Below, piece after piece: positions 22,515 to 31,535 of a stretch of 58,200 nt of DNA. This DNA comes from Syntrophorhabdales bacterium (lineage in GTDB: Bacteria > Desulfobacterota > Syntrophorhabdia > Syntrophorhabdales > WCHB1-27): contig DATKNH010000016.1 of assembly GCA_035541455.1 (NCBI GenBank), forward strand, positions 1 to 58,200, written 5' to 3'. How positions within the stretch are numbered: position 1 is the first letter of the stretch; each line of letters starts with the position of its first letter. Made by a program: the position numbers and the translations under genes. Under the pieces are notes generated by a model that was not told the origin of the DNA, ran no database searches, and saw only the letters and a list, made by a program, of their open reading frames with translations.

Positions 22515-23933
22515 ATGAGCGGCGAGCCTGTGCGGCCCGAGAGGGCGGCAAGCACCGAAAGTGACTCCGTAAGGACGACCCAAAAAGTCGCCCTTATTGT
22601 CACCACGATTGCGAATTTTTCCTGGCCTTTCATGGCTGCTTCCGTCAGCATAGCGCTGCCCTCGATCGAGAGAGAGTTCCACATTGACGCCGTACTGCTG
22701 ACCTGGGTGGCGATGTCCTTCACGCTTGCCACAGCGTCGCTCCTCGTGCCCTTCAGCAGGATCTCCGACATCTACGGGAGAAAAAGGGTCTTCCTTTGCG
22801 GGGTGGCGGTATTCACCGTTGCTTCTTTTCTCGCCTCTATTGCAACATCGGTTCCCATGCTCATCGCATGCCGGACTCTGCAGGGGGTGGGCGGGGCGAT
22901 GAGCTTTGGTACTTCGGTTGCCATCATTACATCGCTCTATGCGCCGCACGAGCGAGGAAAGCCCATGGGTATAGCTATTGGAGCCGTCTATCTTGGCATC
23001 TCGTGCGGTCCGGTGATCGGCGGTTTCCTTACGCAGCATTTGGGGTGGAGAAGCATATTTCTGGCCAATATCCCCTTCGGGATCTTGGTGGTTGTGCTCG
23101 GGCTGCTCAAATTGAAAGGCGAATGGGCCGAGTCGCGCGGGGAGAGGTTTGATCTCGCAGGCTCGGTTATCTGTTCGGCTTCGCTGATATGTCTGATTGT
23201 GGGGCTCTCGATGTTACCCGGGTCAAACGGGTGGTTGGCCGTCATTCTCAGCTTCTTCGGATTCCTTCTGTTTGTCAGGTGGGAGCGCGGAAGAACAAAT
23301 CCTGTCGTCAATCTCGCCCTTTTTCGGAATAACAGGGTCTTCGCCCTTTCAAACGTGGCTGCGCTTATTCATTACAGCGCCACAAATGCAGTCACGTTCA
23401 TGATGAGCCTCTACCTGCAGTACGTGAAGGGCATGAGCCCGCAGGGCGCTGGATTGCTGCTTGTGGCCCAACCCATAGTACAAGCAGTCGTAGCGACCTG
23501 GGCCGGCAGGCTTTCGGATCGTGCACAGCCGCGCCTGGTGGCGACCGCGGGCATGGCCATAACGGCACTATGCCTTTTCCTGCTCTCGATTATTGATGAG
23601 AGGACGAGCCCTTATGTTATTGTGGCAAAGTTGGCCCTCCTGGGATTCGGGTTTGCCCTGTTCACATCACCCAATACCATAGCCGTCATGAACTCGGTGG
23701 AAAAGAAATCCTACGGTGTGGCATCGGGCATACTTTCCACCATGCGCGCCGTTGGCCAGGTTTCGAGTCTGGCCATAGCCCTACTGCTGCTTTCACTCTA
23801 TGTCGGGAGGGTCCGTATAAGTCCCTACTACTTCCCTTTTTTCCTCAAAAGCATTCGGCTGACATTCCTGATTTGTGCACTGCTCTGTGTCGGGGGGATC
23901 TTCGCATCCATCGCCAGGGGTAAGACACAATGA
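22515..23933 (+). CDS. MFS transporter, drug:H+ antiporter-2 (14-helix) type
   Basis: Inner-membrane exporter of 472 residues. The segment LPSIEREFHIDAVLLTWVAMSFTLATASLLVPFSRISDIYGRKR follows the EmrB/QacA pattern. It covers the end of helix 1, helix 2 and the loop motif A (SDIYGRKR). Motif C of helix 5 is present as AVYLGISCGPVIGGFL. Length and spacing suggest 14 spans. Such proteins export hydrophobic compounds by proton antiport; the substrate is unknown. The ATG has only a weak ribosome site. No regulator or membrane-fusion partner is adjacent. Confidence 0.9.
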   Translation: MSGEPVRPERAASTESDSVRTTQKVALIVTTIANFSWPFMAASVSIALPSIEREFHIDAVLLTWVAMSFTLATASLLVPFSRISDIYGRKRVFLCGVAVFTVASFLASIATSVPMLIACRTLQGVGGAMSFGTSVAIITSLYAPHERGKPMGIAIGAVYLGISCGPVIGGFLTQHLGWRSIFLANIPFGILVVVLGLLKLKGEWAESRGERFDLAGSVICSASLICLIVGLSMLPGSNGWLAVILSFFGFLLFVRWERGRTNPVVNLALFRNNRVFALSNVAALIHYSATNAVTFMMSLYLQYVKGMSPQGAGLLLVAQPIVQAVVATWAGRLSDRAQPRLVATAGMAITALCLFLLSIIDERTSPYVIVAKLALLGFGFALFTSPNTIAVMNSVEKKSYGVASGILSTMRAVGQVSSLAIALLLLSLYVGRVRISPYYFPFFLKSIRLTFLICALLCVGGIFASIARGKTQ

Positions 23934-24047
23934 TCAGGTCTGCGCTACGGGCGGGCTGGATGGGGATGCCGAGAGCGGCGTGCCGCAATTTCCCTTGACC
24001 TTGATGTTGATCTGTTTTATTCCTTATTAAAAAGCGGGGGTGCTCGG

Positions 24048-24503
24048 ATGCTCAAAGAGTTCAAAGAATTTGCCATGAAGGGCAATGTTCTGGATATGGC
24101 TGTTGGTATCGTTATCGGCGCAGCTTTTGGCACCATTGTCGCTTCGTTCGTCGCGGATGTTCTGATGCCGCCGATCGGACTTCTCCTCGGCAATGTGGAT
24201 TTCACAAGCATCTTCTCGGTTCTTAAAGATGGTAAGGTCGCGGGTCCCTATGCGACACCGGCTGCGGCCAAGGCCGCGGGAGCGATCACCATAAACTGGG
24301 GTATTTTCATCAATACGATCATCAATTTCGTGATTGTGGCCTTCGCGATCTTTTTGCTGGTGAAAGGCGTCAACCAGATGCGCAAAGAGAAAGAAGCGCC
24401 CCCTGCCGAACCCACAACGAAAGAGTGCCCGTATTGCATTTCGGCGATTCCCATCAAGGCGACGCGCTGTCCTCACTGCACGTCTGAAGTAAAGGCAGCG
24501 TAA
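24048..24503 (+). CDS. mscL: Large-conductance mechanosensitive channel MscL with C-terminal zinc ribbon
   Basis: Pentameric emergency osmotic valve of the inner membrane. The N-terminus [28 protein letters not shown] and TM1 are classical. The periplasmic loop includes [17 protein letters not shown] before TM2. Length is 151 residues against about 136 for E. coli. The extra part is a two-knuckle zinc ribbon ([23 protein letters not shown]) attached after the cytoplasmic helix. Such tails occur on some MscL homologues and might stabilise the bundle or sense metal or redox state; that role is inference. Confidence 0.97.
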   Translation: MLKEFKEFAMKGNVLDMAVGIVIGAAFGTIVASFVADVLMPPIGLLLGNVDFTSIFSVLKDGKVAGPYATPAAAKAAGAITINWGIFINTIINFVIVAFAIFLLVKGVNQMRKEKEAPPAEPTTKECPYCISAIPIKATRCPHCTSEVKAA

Positions 24504-24561
24504 CGGACGACCGTACGTTCAGGACCTACGTACAGAGAGCTATCCGCCAGAGCCATGTATC

Positions 24562-25941
24562 ATGGTCGATAAGCGCCGCATCCTCCTGCTGAATGGCCGC
24601 ATTAGAAGCCCCGGTCCGGTCACCTACTGGATGAGCAGGGATCAGCGGGTTCAGGATAATTGGGCACTCCTCTTTGCCCAGGAACTAGCCCTGGAACAGA
24701 AACAACCGATGGTCGTGCTTTTCTGCCTTGTCCCTCAGTTCCTCGGCGCGACCTGGCGCCACTATGATTTCATGATCCAGGGTCTGCGGGAAATTGAAAA
24801 AGACTTATCTAGAAAAAACGTTCCGTTCTTCCTGAAGGCAGGCGATCCGGAAGAAGAGATTCAGCGCTTCGTTTCGGAACATAACATCGGCGCGGTCGTT
24901 ACCGATTTTGATCCGTTACGGATAAAGCGGGAATGGAAGCATGCCGTTGCGGATCGATTGAATGTCGCATTCTACGAAGTAGACGCCCACAACATAGTCC
25001 CGTGCTGGGTTGCCTCTCCAAAACAGGAGGTAGGGGCACGCACGTTTCGTCCGAAAATAAGAGCGCGTCTTCCTGAATTTCTCAAGCCCATGCCGAGTTT
25101 GCAGAAGCATCCATTTCAATGGAAGAGAGGGGTGCTGCCGGTTGATTGGGATCGTGTGGTGCGGACTGTCCGGTGCGACGCAATCCCTCCGGTAACATGG
25201 ATGATACCCGGAGAAAAACAGTCGCTCAAGGCTCTTCGTCGTTTCATAGACTCACGACTTGCCTCCTATGCCGAAGCAAGAAATGATCCAGCCACGAGAG
25301 GCCTCTCTGACCTCTCTCCGTATCTCCATTTCGGCCAGCTGTCAGCGCAGCGGGTCGCACTCGACGTGTGCACAGTGAGAATCGCCGGCGAATCTAAAGA
25401 AGCTTTTCTCGAGCAACTTATCGTGAGGCGTGAACTGGCGGATAATTTCTGCTACTACAACACAGGATACGATTCCGTTAAAGGATTCCCTGCCTGGGCG
25501 GCGAAAAGCCTTGCCGAACACGTTCGCGACAGAAAACTGTACCGGTACACGCGCGAAGAGCTGGAACAGGCCGAGACCCACGATCAACTCTGGAACGCTG
25601 CTCAGTTGGAGATGGTGCGCCGTGGAAAGATGCACGGCTACCTGCGCATGTACTGGGGCAAGAAGATTCTCGAGTGGACGCGGTACCCGGAAGAAGCATT
25701 GCAGATCGCGATCTATCTCAACGACCGGTATGAGTTGGATGGACGTGATCCTAACGGCTATACGGGGATTGCGTGGTCCATCGGAGGAGTGCACGACAGG
25801 CCATGGCCTGTCCGACCTATCTTCGGCACTATCCGCTACATGAGCTACAACGGCGCCAGATCGAAATTTGATATAGAGGCGTATATAGAATCTGTCCCGG
25901 GCAAACCCAGTACTGACGGCCCTTCTGCAAAATTTTCTTGA
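24562..25941 (+). CDS. phr: Deoxyribodipyrimidine photolyase, class II
   Basis: Light-driven repair enzyme that splits cyclobutane pyrimidine dimers using FADH-, 459 residues. The N-terminal Rossmann domain starts with the class II signature GPVTYWMSRDQRVQDNWAL. The FAD-binding half contains GLSDLSPYLHFGQLSAQRVAL, ELADNFCYYN, WNAAQLEMVRRGKMHGYLRMYWGKKILEW and GIAWSIGGVHDRPW, all typical of class II. A photolyase in a presumed anaerobe is not rare but is notable. The gene lies 59 bp after mscL and may be cotranscribed with it. Confidence 0.96.
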   Translation: MVDKRRILLLNGRIRSPGPVTYWMSRDQRVQDNWALLFAQELALEQKQPMVVLFCLVPQFLGATWRHYDFMIQGLREIEKDLSRKNVPFFLKAGDPEEEIQRFVSEHNIGAVVTDFDPLRIKREWKHAVADRLNVAFYEVDAHNIVPCWVASPKQEVGARTFRPKIRARLPEFLKPMPSLQKHPFQWKRGVLPVDWDRVVRTVRCDAIPPVTWMIPGEKQSLKALRRFIDSRLASYAEARNDPATRGLSDLSPYLHFGQLSAQRVALDVCTVRIAGESKEAFLEQLIVRRELADNFCYYNTGYDSVKGFPAWAAKSLAEHVRDRKLYRYTREELEQAETHDQLWNAAQLEMVRRGKMHGYLRMYWGKKILEWTRYPEEALQIAIYLNDRYELDGRDPNGYTGIAWSIGGVHDRPWPVRPIFGTIRYMSYNGARSKFDIEAYIESVPGKPSTDGPSAKFS

Positions 25942-25966
25942 CATAAATTTTCCCGCGAACTAAAAG
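25938..25966 (+). promoter_or_regulatory. Candidate promoter of the NuoEFG-Nfn operon
   Basis: Consensus TTGACA (25938-25943), an exact 17-bp spacer, then TAAAAG (25961-25966, 4 of 6). The -35 overlaps the photolyase stop codon. The spacer contains CGCGAAC, the same half-site as the palindrome at 25984. Confidence 0.6.
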
Positions 25967-25983
25967 AGAAGAAGGGGGAGTAA

Positions 25984-26003
25984 TGTCTGTTCGCGAACAG
26001 ACA
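25984..26003. promoter_or_regulatory. Perfect 20-bp palindrome, probable operator of the NuoEFG-Nfn operon
   Basis: TGTCTGTTCG followed by its exact reverse complement, just downstream of the expected transcription start. It may bind a dimeric repressor, or form a 5' mRNA hairpin. The 106 bp from here to the first gene hold no other clear element except a GC-rich CCGGCC...GGCCGG hairpin at about 26018-26034. Confidence 0.6.
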
Positions 26004-26109
26004 CATCGCTGCACTTCCGGCCAAACGGCCGGCCCGCTGGTATCTTGCCAAATTCACGGCAACTGTGTATTCACAAAAATACGATCGTCCCTTCGCGCGG
26101 AGGAAGAGC

Positions 26110-26559
26110 ATGCCCGAAACCATCCAAGCAGTGCTGCAGAAGCATCTTCGGAAGTCCGAGAACCTTATCCCGATCCTTCAGGATGTCCAGAAAGAATTCG
26201 GCTATGTTTCGGTGGAATCCATAAAAGAGATATCGCGCTACCTGCGCATCTCTGAGAATCAGATATACGGCGTCTCCTCGTTTTACGCCCAGTTCCGGTT
26301 CACCAAGCCCGGCCTCCACTCTATCAAGGTTTGCCTGGGTACGGCGTGCCACGTGCGCGGGGGAGGTACCCTGCTTGAGACGCTGGAGCGTGGACTGGAA
26401 ATCAAATGCGGTGAAACAACAGCGGATGGCAAGTATGACCTTGACCGGGTTGCCTGTCTGGGGTGCTGTGCTCTTTCTCCGGTGGTGCAGATAGACCGGG
26501 ACATCTATAGCCGGGTCACGGTGAGCAAACTAACACAATTAAGGGCCAGCTATGAATAA
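26110..26559 (+). CDS. NuoE-like [2Fe-2S] thioredoxin-fold subunit
   Basis: First subunit of a five-gene electron-transfer complex, 149 residues. The N-terminal helical part (LIPILQDVQKEFGYVSVESIKEIS) and the thioredoxin-like domain are both present. The [2Fe-2S] ligands are Cys75 and Cys80 (CLGTAC) and Cys116 and Cys120 (CLGCC). The start MPETIQ is chosen because ggagga precedes it; a longer frame has no such site. In NuoE/HydC/HndA relatives this cluster exchanges electrons with the FMN of the NuoF-like partner. It overlaps the next gene by 8 bp, so equal production is likely. Confidence 0.94.
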   Translation: MPETIQAVLQKHLRKSENLIPILQDVQKEFGYVSVESIKEISRYLRISENQIYGVSSFYAQFRFTKPGLHSIKVCLGTACHVRGGGTLLETLERGLEIKCGETTADGKYDLDRVACLGCCALSPVVQIDRDIYSRVTVSKLTQLRASYE

Positions 26560-28432
26560 CTTGCACGAGAAGAGAGATGCGGCAAAAAACAAATGGGAGA
26601 ACAGGTACAAAAGTGCGGTGCCGGTCATTTATGTGGGAGCGGCATCGTGCGGGAGGGCAGCGGGCGCGCTGGATGCGCTGGCACAGATCAATGCTTTCAC
26701 CACGGAAAACGGGATCACCGCAAACCTGGTGCAGGTGGGCTGTATTGGCCCTTGCTACCTGGAGCCGCTCGTGGACATCCAGCTGCCGGGTAAGCCCAGG
26801 GTAAGTTACGGCAACGTGAATGAAAAGACGCTCGCCACCATACTGAAGTCCCACCTCCTGGAAGAGAAGCCCCACCCGAAGCTTGCAATCGGTCGTTTCG
26901 GAAACGGCGCCTACGCAGATATGCCCTCCTTCTGGAATCTGCCGATGCTCAAGGGACAGGTGAGAATCGTGCTGCGAAACTGCGGCATGATTGACCCCGA
27001 GGAGATCGACGAGTACCTTGCGGTCGACGGCTACGCGGGATTTGTCAATGCGCTGCAGCAATCGCCCGAAGAGGTAATCGGGGTGGTGCGGCAGGCGGGT
27101 CTGCGGGGCAGAGGCGGCGCAGGTTTCCCCACGTACAAGAAATGGACATTCTGCAGAAGCGCGCCGGGTGAGCAGAAATACCTGATCTGTAATGCTGACG
27201 AGGGCGACCCCGGAGCCTTCATGAACAGGTCTTTGATCGAATCTGACCCCCACGCGGTGCTTGAAGGAATGCTCATCGCGGGTTACGCCATCGGGGCGAG
27301 CAAGGGCATCATCTACATCCGTGCTGAATATCCTCTTGCCATCGAGCGCCTCAAGAACGCGCTCGATCAAATGCGTGCATACGGCCTATTGGGAGATGAG
27401 ATACTGGGCTCGCCGTTCAGCTTTGATATCAAGATCAAGGAAGGAGCCGGTGCTTTTGTCTGTGGAGAAGAGACGGCCCTTATCGGCTCCATCGAAGGCA
27501 AGCGCGGCATGCCCAAGTCCCGTCCTCCATTCCCGGCCCTCTCAGGACTTTTCGGATGCCCCACCATCATAAATAACGTCGAGACACTGGGTACGCTCCC
27601 GAACATTTTGAGAAACGGACCGGAGTGGTACGCGAAGCATGGAAAGGAAGGCAACCGGGGCACCAAGACCTTCTCCCTCGTCGGCAAGGTTAGGAGGCCC
27701 GGTCTTATCGAAGTACCGCTGGGGACCACGTTGCGGGAGATCATCTTCGACATCGGTGGAGGAGTTCAGAAAACCTTCAAGGCCATACAGACGGGCGGAC
27801 CTTCGGGAGGATGTCTGTCGGAGGAGTTCCTGGATCTGCCGGTCGATTACGAGTCGCTGGCTGCAGCAGGCTCAATCATGGGCTCGGGCGGTCTCATTAT
27901 CATGGACGAAGATACGTGTACGGTTGACGTAGCAAAATACTTTCTCGATTTCACGCAGAAAGAATCGTGCGGCAAATGTGTGCCTTGCCGCGTGGGAACG
28001 CGCCACATGGTCGAACTCCTCGAGAAGATAACCAACGGTGAGGGCGCGATGGAAGATCTTCTTGCATTGAGGACGCTTGGTGACACGATCAAGAAGACTG
28101 CGCTCTGCGGGCTCGGTCAGACTGCTCCGAATCCTGTGTTGACAACGCTTCGCTACTTCAGGAACGAGTACCTGGAGCACATCAGGGATCACCGTTGCCG
28201 TGCAGTCGTCTGTAAGTCTCTCCTTGAGTACCGGGTGATCAAGGAGAAATGCACGGGCTGCCAGTCGTGTGTGCGCGTCTGCCCGACTGGAGCAATCTCC
28301 GGGCCGCGCTCAGAGCCGCACAACCTCGACAAGACCAAATGTATCAAGTGCCGCTCCTGCTACGAGATATGCAGGTTTGACGCTATAGCCGGTGACGCTA
28401 TCGTGATTGCCAGCGGGGAGGCCAGACCATGA
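26552..28432 (+). CDS. NuoF/HydB-like NADH-binding flavoprotein with extra ferredoxin domains
   Basis: NAD(P)H-oxidising FMN subunit, 626 residues. The N-terminal thioredoxin-like domain has three cysteines (Cys33, Cys64, Cys68), as in HndC/HydB-type proteins. The central NuoF core contains the NADH/FMN glycine motif GLRGRGGAGFPTYKKW and GDPGAFMNRSLIE. The N3-type [4Fe-4S] motif is ESCGKCVPCRVGT with a distal Cys in ALCGLG. The C-terminus adds two [4Fe-4S] sites (CTGCQSCVRVCPTG and CIKCRSCYEICRFD). This is the architecture of bifurcating hydrogenases and formate dehydrogenases, not of complex I NuoF. It overlaps the next gene by 4 bp. Confidence 0.95.
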   Translation: MNNLHEKRDAAKNKWENRYKSAVPVIYVGAASCGRAAGALDALAQINAFTTENGITANLVQVGCIGPCYLEPLVDIQLPGKPRVSYGNVNEKTLATILKSHLLEEKPHPKLAIGRFGNGAYADMPSFWNLPMLKGQVRIVLRNCGMIDPEEIDEYLAVDGYAGFVNALQQSPEEVIGVVRQAGLRGRGGAGFPTYKKWTFCRSAPGEQKYLICNADEGDPGAFMNRSLIESDPHAVLEGMLIAGYAIGASKGIIYIRAEYPLAIERLKNALDQMRAYGLLGDEILGSPFSFDIKIKEGAGAFVCGEETALIGSIEGKRGMPKSRPPFPALSGLFGCPTIINNVETLGTLPNILRNGPEWYAKHGKEGNRGTKTFSLVGKVRRPGLIEVPLGTTLREIIFDIGGGVQKTFKAIQTGGPSGGCLSEEFLDLPVDYESLAAAGSIMGSGGLIIMDEDTCTVDVAKYFLDFTQKESCGKCVPCRVGTRHMVELLEKITNGEGAMEDLLALRTLGDTIKKTALCGLGQTAPNPVLTTLRYFRNEYLEHIRDHRCRAVVCKSLLEYRVIKEKCTGCQSCVRVCPTGAISGPRSEPHNLDKTKCIKCRSCYEICRFDAIAGDAIVIASGEARP

Positions 28433-30669
28433 CGCGCGAGAAGACGCTGAGCCTGACCATTGACAACAAACCGGTGGAGGTGCGTTCAGGCCTCACCATA
28501 CTGCAGGCTGCCAGGGCTCACAACATCTACATCCCAACGCTCTGCGCTCTCGAGCAGCTGCCTTCCTACGGAAGCTGCAGGCTCTGCATGGTGGAAGTGG
28601 ACGGCCTGCGCGGCTTTCCTACGTCATGCACGACGCCTGCAGAGGGAGGGATGGTTATACGAACCGAGACTGCAGAACTGAAAAGTTTGCGACAGGAGGT
28701 TCTGCGACTACTGCTGAGCGAGCACCCGGCGAGCTGCCTTTTCTGCACCGAAGCAGAGGAGTGCAAGAACTACCAGGGCACCATCCGCAAAGCAGGCATG
28801 ACTACGGGGTGCCGGTACTGCCCCAACGACAGCCGTTGCGACCTCCAGGAGCTGACCGAGCGCGTGGGCATCGGGGAAACATCCTATCCTGTCCGTTATC
28901 GAAATTACAGCGTGGAGAAGCTGGATCCCTTTTATGACCGTGACTACAATCTCTGCATTCTTTGTGGCAGGTGTGTGCGCGTCTGCAACGATGTGCGCCT
29001 TAACGCGACACTCAGCTTTAAACAGCGCGGCAAACAGACCACAATCGGTCCTGCCTTTGACCGCACGCACCTGGAGGCCGGGTGCGAGTTCTGCGGAGCC
29101 TGCGTGGACGCGTGCCCCACAGGAGCACTTTCTGCAAAGGTTTCAAAGTGGTCCGGCAAGCCGGACAAGGAAGTTGGGACCACGTGCGTCTACTGCTCTG
29201 TCGGCTGTCAGCTCCGCGTCCAGATAAAGAACAACACGGTAATCGATGTGCTCCCAGATTACACATCGCCCGTTGATCACGGCCTGATCTGCGTCAAGGG
29301 ACGGTTTGCGGTGCCTGAATACGTGCATAGTCCGGCCCGTTTCACTAATCCAAGAGAGCGCACGTCCATGGGATACAACGATATTCCCTGGGAAGAGGCT
29401 ATAGCGCTGGCTGCCGAAAAATTGAAAGACCTGAGCCCCGATGACTGCCTGCTCATGGTCTCTCCGGAGTTGTCGAACGAAGACCTGTTTGCAGCCCAGC
29501 AGTTCGCGAGACAGGCGCTCGGTACGGAGAATATCGCATCATCGCTGCTTATCGAATTGGGCGACGACCTTATGCCTTTCCTTGATCTTGCCACGCGCAC
29601 GGTCCCAATTTCTGCGATCGGGGAGGCAGAAGCGATACTGGCACTGGGATTCGATTCTACGTACGGCTACTCGCCTATCGGCATTGCAGTAAAAAGCGTA
29701 ACGCGACGAGGCGCCTTTTTTGCCACGATCAATTCATGCGAGTCGAATCTCGAAATGCTCTCAGAGGCGTCGTGCAGTGCACCCGAGGAGAACTGGGCTA
29801 CCATCCTCGACGGCATACGCACGGGCGCTTCATGGTCAGGTGCGGCAGGCCCCTCTTTCGGCGGAACGTCCCAATGGAGTGAAGAAGAGAAAATCATCGC
29901 GCGGTCCCTTGGAAAGTCAAAGAACAGTCTCCTCATCGCCGGGCCCCAGGTCCTTGCGTCTGAAGCCAGACATGACGTGTTGAAGGCCCTGATTACCATA
30001 AGAGATGAGTTGGGCTGGAAGGTCATGATCGCACACCCGTACACCAATATATGCGGCATGGTGGCAGTAGGTGCGCTGCCGGGCCTTGAGCCCGGCCAGA
30101 TCGTGCGAAAGCAGGCGTCCGAGGGAACGCTGCCGTATGCACCGGAACCGATAGATTTCAAGCGACCTCGTAAGGTGATCTACCTTATCGGAGAGGCGCC
30201 TGCAGCAGAACTCCCGCCGTGCGACTATCTGATATACCAGAATGCATTCCCTATGGACTCTTCTCGCCAGCCTGACCTGATTCTTTCTTCTGCCTTGTTC
30301 ACGGAATGCGCGGGAACAGTGATAAATGCTGAAGGACGCATCCTGCATCTGCAGCAGGCCGTGACACCGTCGGAGGATGTAAAGCCCGACTGGTGGATAG
30401 TGAGCAGGATCGCAGAAAAACTCAACAAGGGGAAAATGAAGTACACCACGGTTTCAGCCTTACAGCAGGAGCTCAAAAAACAGGTGAAGGGCATCTCCGA
30501 CTCGAGAAAGAAAGTTGAGTTTGAAAAGATCGGCTACCCGATCACAAGCGAAAGCGGACGCGTGACGCGCACCTCTTCCCATTGCTGGAACGGACGGGGC
30601 GAGAGCCACCGCGGCATTCTGCTCAGCGAGGTGGTTACGGGCATGAAGGTGCTAAAGGAGAAACGATGA
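28429..30669 (+). CDS. NuoG-like multi-Fe-S subunit with degenerate molybdopterin domain
   Basis: Electron-wire subunit of 746 residues. In order it has a plant-type [2Fe-2S] domain (Cys38, then CRLCMVEV and a distal Cys) and a His-Cys [4Fe-4S] site (HPASCLFC, EEC). Then come an extra Cys pair (CRYC), two [4Fe-4S] motifs (CILCGRCVRVC, CEFCGACVDACP), and the Fe4S4 region of molybdopterin enzymes (CVYCSVGC to LICVKGRF). The rest, residues about 300-720, resembles the MGD-binding fold. I see no Cys, Sec or Ser metal ligand, and most cofactor motifs are eroded, so formate dehydrogenase activity is not expected. Complex I NuoG lost catalysis similarly. Translationally coupled at both ends (ATGA overlaps). 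Confidence 0.9.
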   Translation: MTREKTLSLTIDNKPVEVRSGLTILQAARAHNIYIPTLCALEQLPSYGSCRLCMVEVDGLRGFPTSCTTPAEGGMVIRTETAELKSLRQEVLRLLLSEHPASCLFCTEAEECKNYQGTIRKAGMTTGCRYCPNDSRCDLQELTERVGIGETSYPVRYRNYSVEKLDPFYDRDYNLCILCGRCVRVCNDVRLNATLSFKQRGKQTTIGPAFDRTHLEAGCEFCGACVDACPTGALSAKVSKWSGKPDKEVGTTCVYCSVGCQLRVQIKNNTVIDVLPDYTSPVDHGLICVKGRFAVPEYVHSPARFTNPRERTSMGYNDIPWEEAIALAAEKLKDLSPDDCLLMVSPELSNEDLFAAQQFARQALGTENIASSLLIELGDDLMPFLDLATRTVPISAIGEAEAILALGFDSTYGYSPIGIAVKSVTRRGAFFATINSCESNLEMLSEASCSAPEENWATILDGIRTGASWSGAAGPSFGGTSQWSEEEKIIARSLGKSKNSLLIAGPQVLASEARHDVLKALITIRDELGWKVMIAHPYTNICGMVAVGALPGLEPGQIVRKQASEGTLPYAPEPIDFKRPRKVIYLIGEAPAAELPPCDYLIYQNAFPMDSSRQPDLILSSALFTECAGTVINAEGRILHLQQAVTPSEDVKPDWWIVSRIAEKLNKGKMKYTTVSALQQELKKQVKGISDSRKKVEFEKIGYPITSESGRVTRTSSHCWNGRGESHRGILLSEVVTGMKVLKEKR

Positions 30670-31535
30670 ACAGGGTCGTCCAGAGCGAAATGCTTGTGCC
30701 CAATATGCATCTCTTGGAAATAGAGGCCCCGGAAATTGCGTCCAAGATCAAGCCGGGCCAGTTCGTCATCCTGCGGTCAGAGGAGGAAGGCGAGCGCATT
30801 CCTCTATCAGTGGCGGACTGGGACAAGGATAAAGGCACCATAACTATCGTGTTCATGGAAGCGGGTGCGTCGACCGGCCGTCTTGCCGCACTCGCCCCCG
30901 GGGCCAGCGTAGCGACGTGTGTGGGCCCGCTGGGCAATGCGACGGAGATTGCGCGCTTCGGCACGGTAATGGTGGTGGCCGGCTGTTACGGCATCGGGAG
31001 CATATATCCGGTCGTGCGCGAGTTGAAGAATCATGGGAACACCGTGGTGACGGTCATGGAAGCGCGCAGTTCGTACCTTCTGTACTGGACAAACAGATTC
31101 GTCGGCCTGTCGGATAAGATCATTCCCATCACCCGTGATGGAAGCCGCGGTTACAAGGGGCACGTGACGCGCCTTCAGGACGTGATCAATGGATTATCGA
31201 GCCCACCCGACAGAATCATCGTCAATGGATGTACCTACCTGATGGCGCGCACCTCCGAGATCACGAAGGGCATGGGCATACCCACGGTCGTCAATCTCAA
31301 TCCGATCATGATCGACGGAACCGGCATGTGCGGCGTGTGCCGTGTGACCGTGACAGGAAAGATGAAGTTCGCCTGCGTGGATGGACCGGAGTTCGACGGC
31401 CACGAAGTCGATTGGAAAGAGTTCCTGGCGCGCAGAAAGCAATACATGGACGAAGAGGCGCTTTATTTCAAGCGGAGCGAACCGGCGCCTGTAATCGCCA
31501 AGGCGCTCCATAAAGAGGGGAAGTGCCAAGCATGA
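30666..31535 (+). CDS. NfnA/SudB-like FAD/NAD- and [2Fe-2S]-binding subunit
   Basis: Ferredoxin reductase-fold protein, 289 residues, of the family of NfnA (ferredoxin:NADP transhydrogenase small subunit), SudB and dihydroorotate dehydrogenase electron-transfer subunits. The FAD site is KPGQFVILR then ERIPLSVAD. The C-terminal [2Fe-2S] ligands are Cys222, Cys225 and Cys237 (GTGMCGVC, FACVDGPEF). Asp217 stands where NfnA uses an aspartate ligand. Its ATG overlaps the stop of the NuoG-like gene; a longer frame inside that gene is not used. In NfnAB this subunit binds NAD(H) and supplies the low-potential branch. Confidence 0.92.
   Translation: MNRVVQSEMLVPNMHLLEIEAPEIASKIKPGQFVILRSEEEGERIPLSVADWDKDKGTITIVFMEAGASTGRLAALAPGASVATCVGPLGNATEIARFGTVMVVAGCYGIGSIYPVVRELKNHGNTVVTVMEARSSYLLYWTNRFVGLSDKIIPITRDGSRGYKGHVTRLQDVINGLSSPPDRIIVNGCTYLMARTSEITKGMGIPTVVNLNPIMIDGTGMCGVCRVTVTGKMKFACVDGPEFDGHEVDWKEFLARRKQYMDEEALYFKRSEPAPVIAKALHKEGKCQA

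Noticed and set aside
25983-26255. Leader-peptide-like 90-codon frame beginning in the 20-bp palindrome
   Set aside because: It has a purine-rich stretch before the ATG but runs into the NuoE-like gene out of frame and has no plausible protein features; the palindrome is better explained as an operator.
28429-30669. Reading the NuoG-like gene as a formate dehydrogenase alpha subunit
   Set aside because: No Cys/Sec metal ligand and few molybdopterin-binding motifs remain after residue 300.
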